Shown here in pieces: positions 28,111 to 37,147 of a stretch of 44,000 nt of DNA. The translations under genes and the position numbers were made by a program. The notes under the pieces were generated by a model. That model had not been told where the DNA came from and did not search any database. It worked only from the letters and a program-made list of their open reading frames with translations. Within the stretch, counting starts at the first letter, position 1, and each line of letters opens with the position of its first letter. This stretch comes from Symbiodinium natans. Its lineage: Eukaryota > Sar > Dinophyceae > Suessiales > Symbiodiniaceae. The stretch spans positions 241,001 through 285,000 of the forward strand of contig CAJNDS010002415.1 in NCBI GenBank assembly GCA_905221605.1, given 5' to 3'.

Positions 28111-28349
28111 TGCCCACCTGAATCCTTCCAGATTGACGATGCCTCGGTGGAACTATATGGGTGTGGGCGCACAAGGCGACCTGTTACATGGAAGCTTCAA
28201 AAAGGACACCCAGGCTTGCCGGGCTTCACGCACTACAAGAGTTTCCGATGTGCTACGGGTATAGGTGCTCTAGAAAACGCAGTGTTGCCGAAGTTCCATT
28301 TTGCTAAGAACCGGTCTCGCTCCTGGATGAGGTTGCTGACTTGCTGACG

Positions 28350-28604
28350 GTGTTTCGGTTGTTACCTAAGCATTTCGCTTGATTTTTTTGTGGGTTTTGC
28401 TTGGATTGGGCTGGAGGCATGGACGCTTGGTTTTTAAAATTTTAAACATCACGTCTTAGCAGTTGACCATCTTTTTCCTCAGCCTCAATCAACAACAAAC
28501 AAAAACCCACATAATCCCCACGTAATCCTGCGTTTTTCACACCGGTTTTTTTGCAGGTTTGCGCAGGTTGCCATGATGTGTCTTTTTGGCCGAAGAAGCA
28601 CTGT
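28350..28604. other. Spacer with TTTTTAAAATTTTAAAC palindrome
   Basis: AT-rich stretch around 28430-28450 and an A-rich patch at 28490-28510. No gene. It probably contains the break point of the retrotransposon copy that follows. Confidence 0.4.
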
Positions 28605-29300
28605 TTAAAGAAGGATGGTAGGGGACTCTAAGAAACGAGCTTCTTGACATTTGTGGAACAAGGCGCCTCCGCAAGCGTCCAGTTGCCACAGTTTTGTGGG
28701 TTCTGGCGCTTTGTCACTGTGATTCGCCAAGTGCAGTGGTCTGCAAGGCTTTGTGTTTTTTCTTGTTGCAGAATGGCTCGTGGCAACGCTGGTGAATCTT
28801 CCAGGCCGGTCTGGTCCCCTAGCAGTTCTGGGTGTCGCTTCTCGGAACTTTGCAATGTACGGTTGCGGCTGCTTGACACCATGCTTTCCAGGCTGGCGCG
28901 ACTCTTTTTCTTGGCGAAGGTCTTCTCCGCATTCCCAGGGAAAAAGCGTCCGCGCAAGATGCGTAGCAGCTGTATCCACCAACGCCACTCTCCTTCCATG
29001 CTGAAAAACCCCAGGACCACATAACATCCGAATACTGGGATCCCCGCTTGCTGCTGACGGTGCTGATGACAGTTTCATAGATTTCAGCACCTCTAACGCT
29101 TCAGCAATGACCTGATTGGGCGTTGATGGTGATGAGGGACTTGCAGAACCTTTTTCCGACCCCACATTAACCGCCTCATCTCCTCCTTCCAGTTCTGCCT
29201 TTTTGGCATTCCCCCATTTCGCACCTTTGCCGCCCTTCCCCCCTTTGGGAGAATTCCCTTTAGGTTTATTCCTTTCCGAATTTGGGTCTACATTGAGACC
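28605..29300 (-). pseudogene. Gag-protease linker and aspartic protease remnant
   Basis: From about 29300 the frame reads a basic linker (NKPKGNSPKGGKGGKGAK), then SPSTPNQVIAEALEVLKSMK, then GRRVALVDTAATHLART. The last matches the retropepsin active site [LI]-[IV]-D-[ST]-G-A-T-H, except that the glycine is alanine (DTAATH, Asp at 28974-28976). After that the sequence turns into R/K/P-rich text with no further protease motif, while another minus frame (28628-29020) opens, so a frame change follows. Active-site change plus shifts indicate a dead copy. Confidence 0.68.
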
Positions 29301-29470
29301 AGTACCATCCTTATACGAAGCGAGGTATATATTTCTGTTTTTGGTGAGTGTATATAAGGTTCCTTTTTAATACTGGTGAGTGTGTATATTTGGTGTCCTT
29401 TTGGGGATACAAGAAATATAAACCCTCCTTCATATGGACACTGCGGCTGTAAATGGCCAACGGCCCCACA

Positions 29471-30247
29471 TTAAAAACATCTTCCGCGCTCCAGGGAGTC
29501 CCTGTCGTGGCGAAACTTGCAGCGTGAACCAAACCTGCAGCCTGCATCAGTCTTCCCATATATCCAGCAGAAAGGACGTTCGCCGTCATTGTTGTACCTT
29601 TTCCCTTTCCCTTTGCCTTTGTCACCCTCCTCTGTCTCGTCACCATTTCCCTTTTGGGCTTTGTTTAATCTTGCCCTTTTCTTGGCGTCCGAGTCCTGCT
29701 TCACCTCCTGATCACCAGCACTATGCAATAGCAGTTCAAATTCTGCTTGTAGCATTTCAGCTAGTTGTGTCGCAGTTTCAGAGGTCGGAGAGTAGTCCAC
29801 CCCCAATTTCTCCCGAAAGGATGCCGCTGTAAAATGAACCGTAGGGTGTTTCGCCAGCAAAGTTGACGATAATACATCCAATCCCTTGATAAGCAGGGTA
29901 GCGTCAGGTTCAGATGCTCTGAGCTCCCTTAACCGGGATCGCCACTGTGCCCATTGCCGCACTCCCTTGATTGCTTCGGAAACAGAGGTTGCACCTGACG
30001 GTTGCACCAAGAAGTTCAGCATTGTACCGCGCTCGTGAGCTCCACCTGGTTGATAGACCGTTAGCAACTTATAAAATATCATCGTAGATCCCAACATCCG
30101 AGTGGAAACTATCTCAGTCTTCAACCTCTCTGGGATCGCCTGTAGCAACAACGACACCGCCCTCTGCTCCAGCAACACGTGCGCAGTCTGAACCACCTTG
30201 AGCCCTTCTAGCTCGGCCTTGATGCCCAACCTTTCCAGCGGGGACAC
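29471..30247 (-). CDS. Gag-like protein, C-terminal core and CCCH finger, frame-shifted
   Basis: Continues the Gag core: LEQRAVSLLLQAIPERLKTE, TVYQPGGAHERGTMLNFL, GVRQWAQWRSRLREL and LGVDYSPTSETATQLAEMLQ, then a KGKGKGKR basic run and a CCCH zinc finger (C-x9-C-x5-C-x3-H; CRFGSRCKFRH near residues 234-244). The frame stops right after RGRCF, at the first cysteine of an expected CCHC knuckle whose remaining residues lie in another frame (29440-29480). There is no true start codon; this is the same polyprotein as the entry above. It overlaps the preceding frame by 134 nt. Confidence 0.75.
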   Translation of the reverse strand: MSPLERLGIKAELEGLKVVQTAHVLLEQRAVSLLLQAIPERLKTEIVSTRMLGSTMIFYKLLTVYQPGGAHERGTMLNFLVQPSGATSVSEAIKGVRQWAQWRSRLRELRASEPDATLLIKGLDVLSSTLLAKHPTVHFTAASFREKLGVDYSPTSETATQLAEMLQAEFELLLHSAGDQEVKQDSDAKKRARLNKAQKGNGDETEEGDKGKGKGKRYNNDGERPFCWIYGKTDAGCRFGSRCKFRHDRDSLERGRCF

Positions 30248-31661
30248 TCAACCATTTGGCATACGCCTGATACGCCCTTGAATAGACGCATTGCCACCAC
30301 ACTCTACCTGTATCCGTCAGCGAAGACAACATTGGTTCGATCATTGCGATCCAATCTCCCAACGCCGTAGGATTACCTGGAGTGTATTCTGCCAGAGTAG
30401 GCAGACTCATCACATGTTTTCCTAGAGCCTCTGGACGCTCCATCCCAGAAGTATCACCAGTTGGCGGCGTTGCCCGAGGAACTACTGCCCCTTGGGGTAG
30501 ACTCACACCACCAGTAGTCTTTGGCAGAAACCCATATCCCGCACCAGACGTAGGCACTGTAAGTGGAACCTTTTCCAATTCCAATTTTCCAGCAACCATT
30601 TTCCACCGATACGGAACACCCTCCGCCATTGTGTATCCACCTGACCCTGCAACATCCACATGTGACGACGCCTCCCGAGCAGAAACAAAGCCGGGTGGAT
30701 TCGTTTGAGGAACTGCAGCACCGTCACTTCCCGGTAGGGGAACAACTGGAACCTGTGTCAGACCTGGTGCACCTCCCATATATCCATGGCCGGTAGAGCT
30801 CGCTGGAGGATGGTTCAGCGGCGGTAACCTTGAGGGTTTCTTCCCTTCAGGGAAATGCAACATTGGCACTTCTTTCTCCACCTCCACCTTGACATCCTCC
30901 GGCATCGGTTGAAGGTTGCAACCTCTTGGGAGATCATAACCCTCGATAGGCAGCCACGTCCCATCTGGTAACACAGTCCAAAAGCTACCCAACCCATCAG
31001 TGTAAAAAACCTGTCCAGGCAGAAACTGCTTCTCTGGGCTGACACCTGGTGGGTATACAGCGTTCGCGTCTACTACCCCGGCTCTTCGTGCATGAGACAC
31101 AGACCCAGATGCAGCAGGGGCATAACTCTTCTCCTCCACTCTATGCAACCTGCTTCCCAGCTCCTTGGTATGCGCCAGAAGCTCCTTCAACGCATGCTTG
31201 ACGATCGCCATATCTTCTCCTTGATCCACATCAGTAGTGTCCGGAGTCAGCTCTTCTTCTACACGTGTCTCTCCAATGTCACCTCTTTCCATTTGACCCA
31301 TCAAACCTGACGATGGCCTCTCAGCTTGTACAGGTTCCCGATCCCGAAGAGCTGGCAGCGACGGTGGTCTCCTCGTATTTTCACCACTTCTATCCCCTCC
31401 GCTTGCGGGAAGACTTGCCGGCCTTGATTGCCTCAGTCTCATTTTCTCATGAGCCCGCTCGCTCCAGAAAGGATTCGCTGCTGGCACCGGAACCACTTCA
31501 TTTTCAACCTGAGAAGTTTGTTGCATCGCTGCAACTTCTCTTCCATCCGTCAGTGCTTGCACCACTTGTTGCTGTTCTTCACCCCCATCACCACGATTTT
31601 CTTCGGCTTCATTGGCCGCGGATGACAGTCCAGGTTCAGATCGACGCCGCAACATGTCCAT
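30114..31661 (-). CDS. Gag-like protein, N-terminal part
   Basis: I choose the start at MDMLRRRSEPGL (31661); the frame is open upstream to 31748, but that part reads as leader. Features in order: acidic and Q-rich N-terminus, ANPFWSERAHEKMRLR (about residue 62 of this start), a helical stretch KHALKELLAHTKELGSRLHR, an aromatic GQVFYTDGLGSFWTVLPDG region, a P/G-rich linker, then LAEYTPGNPTALGDWIAMIE and WWQCVYSRAYQAYAKW. The frame is lost just after AKWL (about 30250); homologous sequence continues in the next frame. Gag would package the element RNA into particles. Confidence 0.75.
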   Translation of the reverse strand: MDMLRRRSEPGLSSAANEAEENRGDGGEEQQQVVQALTDGREVAAMQQTSQVENEVVPVPAANPFWSERAHEKMRLRQSRPASLPASGGDRSGENTRRPPSLPALRDREPVQAERPSSGLMGQMERGDIGETRVEEELTPDTTDVDQGEDMAIVKHALKELLAHTKELGSRLHRVEEKSYAPAASGSVSHARRAGVVDANAVYPPGVSPEKQFLPGQVFYTDGLGSFWTVLPDGTWLPIEGYDLPRGCNLQPMPEDVKVEVEKEVPMLHFPEGKKPSRLPPLNHPPASSTGHGYMGGAPGLTQVPVVPLPGSDGAAVPQTNPPGFVSAREASSHVDVAGSGGYTMAEGVPYRWKMVAGKLELEKVPLTVPTSGAGYGFLPKTTGGVSLPQGAVVPRATPPTGDTSGMERPEALGKHVMSLPTLAEYTPGNPTALGDWIAMIEPMLSSLTDTGRVWWQCVYSRAYQAYAKWLSVPAGKVGHQGRARRAQGGSDCARVAGAEGGVVVATGDPREVED

Positions 31662-31851
31662 TGCACCAAACAAGTACAAAATCTTAACAACCCACAGGGA
31701 GCCTAATTTGGGCTCATAACCTACGGGGGGGCAACCGAAGGGGGACAAGGATCCAAACAGTCAACCCCAACCGAAGCCCTGAATTTTGCCCTAGACCAAC
31801 CAACAACACACAAACACAGGTTCTTTTCTTCTGGTAGGCGCATTGCCCATC

Positions 31852-31872
31852 CTTGAGCCAAATAACCGCGGG
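31852..31872 (-). other. Candidate spliced-leader relic
   Basis: On the minus strand, TTATTTGGCTCAAG is followed by GATG. The last 11 bases, TTTGGCTCAAG, equal the 3' end of the dinoflagellate spliced leader, and CCG sits near its 5' position. It lies about 190 nt upstream of the Gag start on the same strand, where a relic would sit if a trans-spliced RNA had been copied back into DNA. Confidence 0.4.
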
Positions 31873-32073
31873 TTTATTAACCCTTTCCTACTACTCCTGA
31901 AATACAAACTGCAGCTCCGCACCCTAAACCCTGGGGCTTTAGGGTGGAGGGTTGAGGGTTCCGGTCCGAGCATGTCGAGATGTCGAATGCAGGCACCCCT
32001 TCTGGCAGAAAACGGGGTGCTGGAGGAGAGCGCGGTGGCGCTGCTCCTCGATGCCTGGCCTCTAGCATCCGGT

Positions 32074-32152
32074 AGCCCTAAACCCTAAACCCTCAACCCT
32101 AAACCCTGAACCCTGAACCCTAACCCGAAACCCTAAACCCTGATCCCTAAAC
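32074..32152 (-). repeat. CCCTAAA array
   Basis: CCCTAAA with CCCTCAA, CCCTGAA and CCCGAAA variants; first array of the right flank. Confidence 0.92.
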
Positions 32153-32302
32153 CGATGTTTTTTCCGACAACTGGGGATCCTTCTTTCTTCGAGGTGAATT
32201 TCAAGAGGGGAATTCTACGAGAAGCTCCTGTTGTGTCTAGATTCGAACCGGAATTGGCAACATGCAACCCAGTCTAGGCCAATCGCAGGATGTTTTGTCC
32301 TT

Positions 32303-32370
32303 GGGGTTTAGGGGCTTAGGATGGAAGGTTTAGGGTTTAGGATTTAGGGTTCAGGGTTTAGGGTTAGGGG
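32303..32370 (+). repeat. TTTAGGG array, degenerate
   Basis: Six to seven units with GGATTTAGG and TTCAGGG variants. The 150-bp insert before it (32153-32302) shows no convincing frame. Confidence 0.88.
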
Positions 32371-32574
32371 ATCAGGGTTGCAGAGTATAGACAAGAGTGT
32401 ACTGGTGAAAAAAACAACATGACTAGGCCCATCCCCGATACCCTGCTCCCATGCATCACAAACTCCATAAGACCCAAAGCCCCAAACGAGGCTGAAATTG
32501 CGACAACCTGAACCCAAAACTCTAAAGCCTGAACCCCCAAAACCGATAGCTCTCCACGAAGTGCGGCTTTTCAT

Positions 32575-32695
32575 TTTGGGGGGGGTGGGTACCACCCACC
32601 CCCCCGCCCCCCCCCTTCCCGGAACGGGGGGGTGGTCACCACCCACCCCCCCCCCCCTCCCCAACCCCCCCCCACCCACCCACCCCCCCCCCCTA
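32575..32695. repeat. G/C homopolymer block with two perfect palindromes
   Basis: G runs meet C runs in GGGTGGGTACCACCCACCC (centre near 32591) and in GGGTGGTCACCACCC (centre near 32638), separated by 45 bp of C tract. Strong hairpins or cruciforms are possible. Protein frames here are artefacts. Confidence 0.9.
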
Positions 32696-32884
32696 CGCAC
32701 ATCCCCGCAATTGATTTCACTATTTAGTCACGGAACTAAACCTCCAAACCCCTCAAACCGCCCAAGCCCTGAACCCCTTAACCCTCAGGATAGCTTGACC
32801 GGCTTTGCCCTCTGGTCAGCCGGGTATCCGGGATTCGTCACGGCGGAGCTGACCTTTCAAATCCATGGGAAGGTTGGGGGGAAA

Positions 32885-33060
32885 TAGTTTAGGGTGTAGG
32901 CTTAGGAGTTTAGGGTTTAGGGTTTAGGGCGTAGGGCCGGGGGGCTGTGAGGCCCAAACCATAGGGTTTAGGGTTTCAGGGTTTAGTTTAAGTTCAGTTT
33001 AGGGTTACGGGCTTAGGGTTTAGGGTTCAGGGTTCAGGGCTTTGGGTTTAGGGTTTAGGC
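32885..33060 (+). repeat. TTTAGGG array, degenerate
   Basis: TTTAGGG, TTCAGGG and GTTTAGTTTAAG variants. Confidence 0.9.
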
Positions 33061-33174
33061 AGGTTTTCGGGGTTCAGATTGTGGGTGGGGGGGAGGGAGG
33101 TTGAACCCCCGGCTTCTCCAAACCAACTGGCCGGTGCCAAGTGTTGAGAGTCCGGGCCCCACCCGACAGACTGA

Positions 33175-33291
33175 GGGTTTAGGGTTTAGGGTTTAGGGTT
33201 TAGGGTTTAGGGTTTAGGGTTTAGGGTTTAGGGTTTAGGGTTTAGGGTTTAGGGTTTAGGGTTTAGGGTTTAGGGTTTAGGGTTTAGGGTC
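33175..33291 (+). repeat. TTTAGGG array, perfect
   Basis: About 16 perfect TTTAGGG units. The stretch 33292-33669 that follows is unique with no convincing gene; AGCCCAAAA-AAGGTCAGT is repeated near 33413-33430 and 33442-33460. Confidence 0.97.
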
Positions 33292-33669
33292 TCGTCTACA
33301 TATGTGTTGAAAGGAAACCCTAAAAGCTGTTTTTTGGAGACGAACATGCGATGTGAAGTATACACAATCCATACCCTAAACCCCCTCTTTCATATGTAGT
33401 CAATTTAATGTCCAGCCCAAAATCAGGTCAGTTTTTCCAGCCAGCCCAAAACAAGGTCAGTCTGGGGTGCCAGGCCAAGTCGGATATCACAAGCTGTTGG
33501 GCTTCAGGGTTCAAGGCCTATTGCGCCTTGGGCTTTAGGTTCAAGGGTTCAGGGCCCTAGGGTGTTGCTTAATGGTATGGGATTTTTCGGGCGGGTGGTA
33601 TGTTTCCAAACTTTCAAAGCTCGATACTTTAATTGCCCGACTAGAAACAGTTCGAGCATCATACAATCC

Positions 33670-33804
33670 TTACCCTAAACCCCAAACCCTAAACCCTAAA
33701 CCCTAAACCTTAAACCATAAACCCTAAACCCTAAACCCTAAACCCTAAACCCTAAACCCTAAACCCTAAACCCTAAACCCTAAACCCTAAACCCTAAACC
33801 CTAA
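33670..33804 (-). repeat. CCCTAAA array, nearly perfect
   Basis: About 19 units with early variants (CCTTAAA, CCATAAA). Confidence 0.97.
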
Positions 33805-33836
33805 GTATGTGTATCTTGGGCCCTCTTCACCGTCAG

Positions 33837-33904
33837 GTTCGCAAGGGCGACGAAGTCTTCGTGAAAGCCTGGCTGAAGCAGAAGCCCACAGTCCCAGCGG
33901 CTTG
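33837..33904 (+). CDS. Exon-like segment with acceptor and donor, between C- and G-arrays
   Basis: CTCTTCACCGTCAG acceptor (to 33836), then VRKGDEVFVKAWLKQKPTVP and AA, then a GT at 33905 (TTG|GTAGCC). The basic and hydrophobic content is protein-like. The C-array ends 32 bp before it and the G-array starts about 33 bp after, so each array would lie inside an intron. Confidence 0.45.
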
Positions 33905-33936
33905 GTAGCCCAGTGGTACCCTTTACCCTTTCTTGG

Positions 33937-34112
33937 GGGGTTTAGGGTTTAGGGTTTAGGGTTTAGGGTCTAGGGTTTAGCTTTTAGGGTGTAGGGTTAG
34001 GGTTTAGGGTGTAGGGTTTAGGGTTTAGGGTTTAGGGTCTAGGGTTTAGGGTTTAGGGTGTAGGGTTTAGGGTTTAGGGTTTAGGGTCTAGGGTTTAGGG
34101 TTTAGGGTTTTG
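33937..34112 (+). repeat. TTTAGGG array with GTAGGG and TCTAGGG variants in a higher-order pattern
   Basis: TTTAGGG units with TCTAGGG and TGTAGGG recurring at roughly regular intervals, suggesting duplicated blocks. Confidence 0.95.
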
Positions 34113-34113
34113 A

Positions 34114-34194
34114 GCTACCAAGGAGGACAAGCGTCTCCGCGCGCCCTTGGCAGCAATCGGTTGTATGCGTTTGGAATCCAGCCCAAGGCTTTGA
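34114..34194 (+). CDS. Exon-like segment between two G-arrays
   Basis: After TTTTGAG the frame reads ATKEDKRLRAPLAAIGCMRL then ESSPRL and TGA at 34192-34194. Good protein-like mix. No family. Confidence 0.4.
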   Translation, partial: ATKEDKRLRAPLAAIGCMRLESSPRL

Positions 34195-34199
34195 GAATT

Positions 34200-34410
34200 T
34201 AGGGTTTTAGGTTTGTAGGGCTTTAGGGTTGTAGGGTCTTGGGGCTTTAGGGTTTTAGGGTTTTAGGGTTTTGGGGTTTTAGGGTTTTAGGGTTTTAGGG
34301 TTTTAGGGTTTTAGGGTTTTAGGGTTTTAGGGTTTAGGGTTTCAGGGTTTTAGGGTTTTAGGGTTTTAGGTTTTTAGGGGTTTAGGGCTCAAGGTGTAGG
34401 GTTTAAAGGG
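34200..34410 (+). repeat. TTTTAGGG variant array (8-bp unit)
   Basis: About 20 units of TTTTAGGG with some TTGTAGGG, TTTTGGGG and TTTCAGGG, unlike the 7-bp arrays next to it. Confidence 0.95.
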
Positions 34411-34483
34411 CTTTAGGGGCTTCGCAGTATCCCTCTGGGATTTGGGCTTCTGTTTGTTTATATTAGAAGTGAGCCTCGAACCC

Positions 34484-34545
34484 AAGCCCTAAGCCCTAAA
34501 CCCTAAACCCTAAACCCTAGCCCTAAACCCCAAAGTCCTAAACCC
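34484..34545 (-). repeat. CCCTAAA array, short
   Basis: About six units, degenerate on the right. The 145-bp insert that follows (34546-34688) contains TGTGCCGCAG but no clear long frame. Confidence 0.88.
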
Positions 34546-34688
34546 GCAACCCCTGGATGTCTTGTGCCGCAGTCGGCTCCTTTTGTGAGCACCCACTGTA
34601 CTACCGGGCCCATAATAAAATAACCCAAGAAGCACTCCTAATTCTGAGAGCTGGCCTGCGAAAGCCTCCGCCTCCTCAGGGCCCCCAA

Positions 34689-34735
34689 GTTTAGGGTTTA
34701 GGGTTTAGGGTTTAGGGTTTAGGGTTTAGGGTTTG
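34689..34735 (+). repeat. TTTAGGG array
   Basis: Six to seven perfect TTTAGGG units. Confidence 0.95.
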
Positions 34736-34742
34736 GGATTAG

Positions 34743-34835
34743 CCTGAAGATGCTGAGGAGTTCGCCACCCTGGCCTTTGAGCTTTATCTGCCGCAGCCGG
34801 ATCAAGAGAATTTTGCTCCGGAGGCTGGTGGCTAG
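34743..34835 (+). CDS. Exon-like segment ending in a repeat-derived stop
   Basis: After GGGATTAG the frame reads PEDAEEFATLAFELYLPQPD then QENFAPEAGG and stops at TAG 34833-34835, which is the first TAG of the next TTTAGGG array. Acidic, clearly protein-like residue mix; one of the best inserts. It lies between two G-arrays. Confidence 0.48.
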   Translation, partial: PEDAEEFATLAFELYLPQPDQENFAPEAGG

Positions 34836-34970
34836 GGTTTAGGGTTTAGGGTTTAGGGTTTAGGGTTTAGGGTTTAGGGTTTAGGGTTTAGGGTTTAGGG
34901 TTTAGGGTTTAGGGTTTAGGGTTTAGGGTTTAGGTTTTAGGGTTTAGGGTTTAGGGTTTAGGGTTTAGAT
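34833..34970 (+). repeat. TTTAGGG array, nearly perfect
   Basis: About 19 units with a single TTTTAGGG. Confidence 0.97.
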
Positions 34971-35044
34971 TTGTAATCAACCGGGGGATTGTCCCAAGCC
35001 CTTAGGGTTTAGGACTTCAGCCTCCAAACGCGCAAGCTTTGAAC

Positions 35045-35169
35045 CCCAAGGCCTCCACCCGCCCCAAGCAGGCACGGGTGGCCTCGGGTGAGCAGTTGAT
35101 GCTGAGTCCTGCTGCAACATCGTGGCTTAGGGTCTATAGGGGTTTAGAGGACTTAGGGTTTAGGATGTA
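35045..35169 (+). CDS. Exon-like segment, weak
   Basis: Frame PKASTRPKQARVASGEQLML then SPAATSWL, after which it enters decayed G-repeat. The first part is basic and plausible; the right end is not defined. Confidence 0.28.
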
Positions 35170-35382
35170 GGGTTTGGGTGGCCCAGGGTTCTAGAGCTTA
35201 GGGAGGACTTAGGGTTTAGGACTTTAGGATTTTGGGGTTCAGGGTTTAGGAGTTTTGGGATGCAGTTCAGCTCTAGACAGAGGATGCGCTTTAGGCGTGG
35301 GGTACTAACTTGGCGGCTCTGCTGTCTAGGTCCTCCCAGGCAGTTTTACTTGTACATCTTAAGCATATGGCCACGAAGCATC

Positions 35383-35446
35383 CCTAAACCCTAAACCCTA
35401 AGCCCTAAACCCTAAACCCTGAACCCTAAACCCTAAACCCTAAACC
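35383..35446 (-). repeat. CCCTAAA array
   Basis: About nine units with CCCTAAG and CCCTGAA variants. From 35447 to 35929 there are decayed repeats and unique sequence without a visible gene, including a short TTTAGGG run at 35595-35620. Confidence 0.93.
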
Positions 35447-35929
35447 CATTGAACGTTTGTGGGCTCCAAGTGTTTCTGGCGTTGGTTTGGGTTTTTAGGG
35501 TTTAGGGTTCCAGGGCCCAAAGGGTGCACAAACTCATAAGGGGTTTAGGGTTTAAGGGTTAGGGTTGAGGGTTATAGGGCTCAGGGCTCAAAGGGTTTAG
35601 GGTTTAGGGTTTAGGGTTTATGTTTTATGGCTCAAAGGGTCACCTTTAACAAGTTCCCATTCTTATGATTGGGGCTTGGGGTTAGAGCTCAGGCCTCAAA
35701 GCCAGTGTTCAGGGTGTAGAAATCCCTCTGAAACATCAGAAGCGCAACCGACACTCTTTCATGAATCCTCAGGTCGTTAAGCTTCTTAAACCCTCACGTC
35801 CTCGAACCTTGAACCCCTAAACTCGAGAGACCCTCAGATCTTAAATCCCCCAAACCCCCAAAACTCGACCCTCAACCCCAAACCCTAAAACCCCACACCC
35901 ATAACCAAAGCCCTTACTAAACCCTAAAA

Positions 35930-36090
35930 CCTAAACTGCCCTAAACCCTAAATCCTAAACCCTAAACCCTAAACCCTAAACCCTAAACCCTAAAGCCTAA
36001 ACCCTAAACCCTAAACCCTAAACCCTAAACCTAAACCCTAAACCCTATAAACCCTAGACCCTAAACTGCCCTAAACCCTGAACCCTACGC
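35930..36090 (-). repeat. CCCTAAA array
   Basis: About 20 units. The phrase CCCTAAACTGCCCTAAACCC occurs twice (near 35926 and 36060), a sign of block duplication. Confidence 0.95.
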
Positions 36091-36111
36091 CCTAAAAGCC
36101 TTGAAGCCCAG

Positions 36112-36180
36112 GAGCATCGCGAAGCCAGAGCAGCGCTTCTTTTGGAAGCTTCAGTTGCCAGGATGAGGTTTAGGGTTTAG
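36112..36180 (+). CDS. Exon-like segment between C- and G-arrays
   Basis: TTGAAGCCCAG acceptor, then EHREARAALLLEASVARM. A donor AG|GTTTAG is available at 36167 from the first TTTAGGG unit. Amphipathic helix composition. Confidence 0.4.
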   Translation, partial: EHREARAALLLEASVARMRFRV

Positions 36181-36255
36181 GGTTTAGGGTTTAGGGTTTG
36201 GGGTTTAGGGTTTAGGGTTTTGGGTTTTGGGTTTAGGGTTTTGGGTTTAGGGTTT
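36168..36255 (+). repeat. TTTAGGG array, right part mixed with TTTTGGG
   Basis: Five TTTAGGG units, then TTTGGGG and TTTTGGG variants. Confidence 0.93.
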
Positions 36256-36289
36256 ACCGCAATGTTCACCAGAGGCGGCCAAACCCTCC

Positions 36290-36475
36290 AAACCCTAAAC
36301 TCATAAACTCCTTTAAACCCCAACACCCTAAACCCTAAACCCCCCTAAAGCCCCTAAAGCCCCTACCCCCCCTCAACCCCTAAACCCTAAACCCTAAACC
36401 CTAAACCCTAAACCCTAAACCCTAAACCCTAAACCCTGAACCCTAAACCCTAAACCCTGAACCTCCAAACCCAAA
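36290..36475 (-). repeat. CCCTAAA array
   Basis: Degenerate at the left, clean at 36380-36440. Confidence 0.94.
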
Positions 36476-36527
36476 ACCCTCAGCGACGTCCCGGCAGGCA
36501 ACCCTAAACCGCAAGCCCCAAGCCAGA

Positions 36528-36662
36528 AACCCTAAACCCTAAACCCTAAACCCTAAACCCTAAACCCTAAACCCTAAACCCTAAACCCTAAACCCTAAGC
36601 CCTAAACCCTAAACCCTAAACCCTAAACCCTAAGCTTAAACTCTAAACCCTAAACCCTAAAC
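36528..36662 (-). repeat. CCCTAAA array, nearly perfect
   Basis: About 19 units with CCCTAAG variants. Confidence 0.97.
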
Positions 36663-36672
36663 GCCGTCCGAG

Positions 36673-36728
36673 GCTCTTTTGCCCTTTCTACTTGGACTGG
36701 AAGTGGAAGACAGACATGACGGTGGCTG
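36673..36728 (+). CDS. Exon-like segment between C- and G-arrays
   Basis: After GTCCGAG the frame reads LFCPFYLDWKWKTDMTVAG, followed by a GT at 36729. Aromatic-rich, looks like a real protein piece. The C-array ends 10 bp upstream and the G-array starts 27 bp downstream. Confidence 0.43.
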
Positions 36729-36755
36729 GTATATGCTTTCGGGTTAAGGGGGTCA

Positions 36756-36831
36756 AGGGTTTAGGGTTTAGGGTTTAGGGTTTAGGGTTTAGGGTTTAGG
36801 GTTTAGGGTTTAGGGTTTAGGGTTTAGGGGT
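36756..36831 (+). repeat. TTTAGGG array
   Basis: About 11 perfect units. The next 310 bp (36832-37147) carry a few TTTAGGG motifs and no gene that I can see. Confidence 0.97.
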
Positions 36832-37147
36832 GGGACTAACCCAGGCTGAGGGATGTTCAGGGCGTTTTAGTTTGGGTTTTGGCGCTTGTTAGGGTATTCA
36901 GTCAGTACATGTTTGTCGCCCGGTTAGGGTTTAGGGTTCTTTTTTTTAGGGTTTAGGGTTTAGGAGGACTCACATCTCATCTTCAACTTGGAGGGAGTCT
37001 TTCCTAGGCGACATGTCAGGTGATGCGGCCATTCCGGATTGAACAGCAACCCCAAACCCCATAAAACCCAACCAGAAGCACCAGGTGTTAGAGACCTACA
37101 ACCAGTATTCCAAGCCCTTTGCAGATGTGAGGCGCCCTTGGGAGCAG

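Larger units (their letters stand above)
28605..31748 (-). mobile_element. Truncated Ty1/copia-type retrotransposon, Gag-protease part, decayed
   Basis: Reading right to left: a long Gag frame, its continuation in a second frame, a zinc-knuckle region split between frames, a G/K-rich linker, and an aspartic-protease motif. The layout and several motifs match dinoflagellate copia-type polyproteins as I know them. No integrase, reverse transcriptase or RNase H frame is seen left of 28605, and no LTR pair was recognised, so the copy is 3'-truncated or cut by other sequence. Three frame changes show it is not functional. It lies at the border of the right repeat flank. Confidence 0.78.

Noticed and set aside
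32344-32887. Proline- and glycine-rich frames on both strands
   Set aside because: They follow C and G homopolymers and palindromes; mirrored composition on both strands shows they are artefacts.
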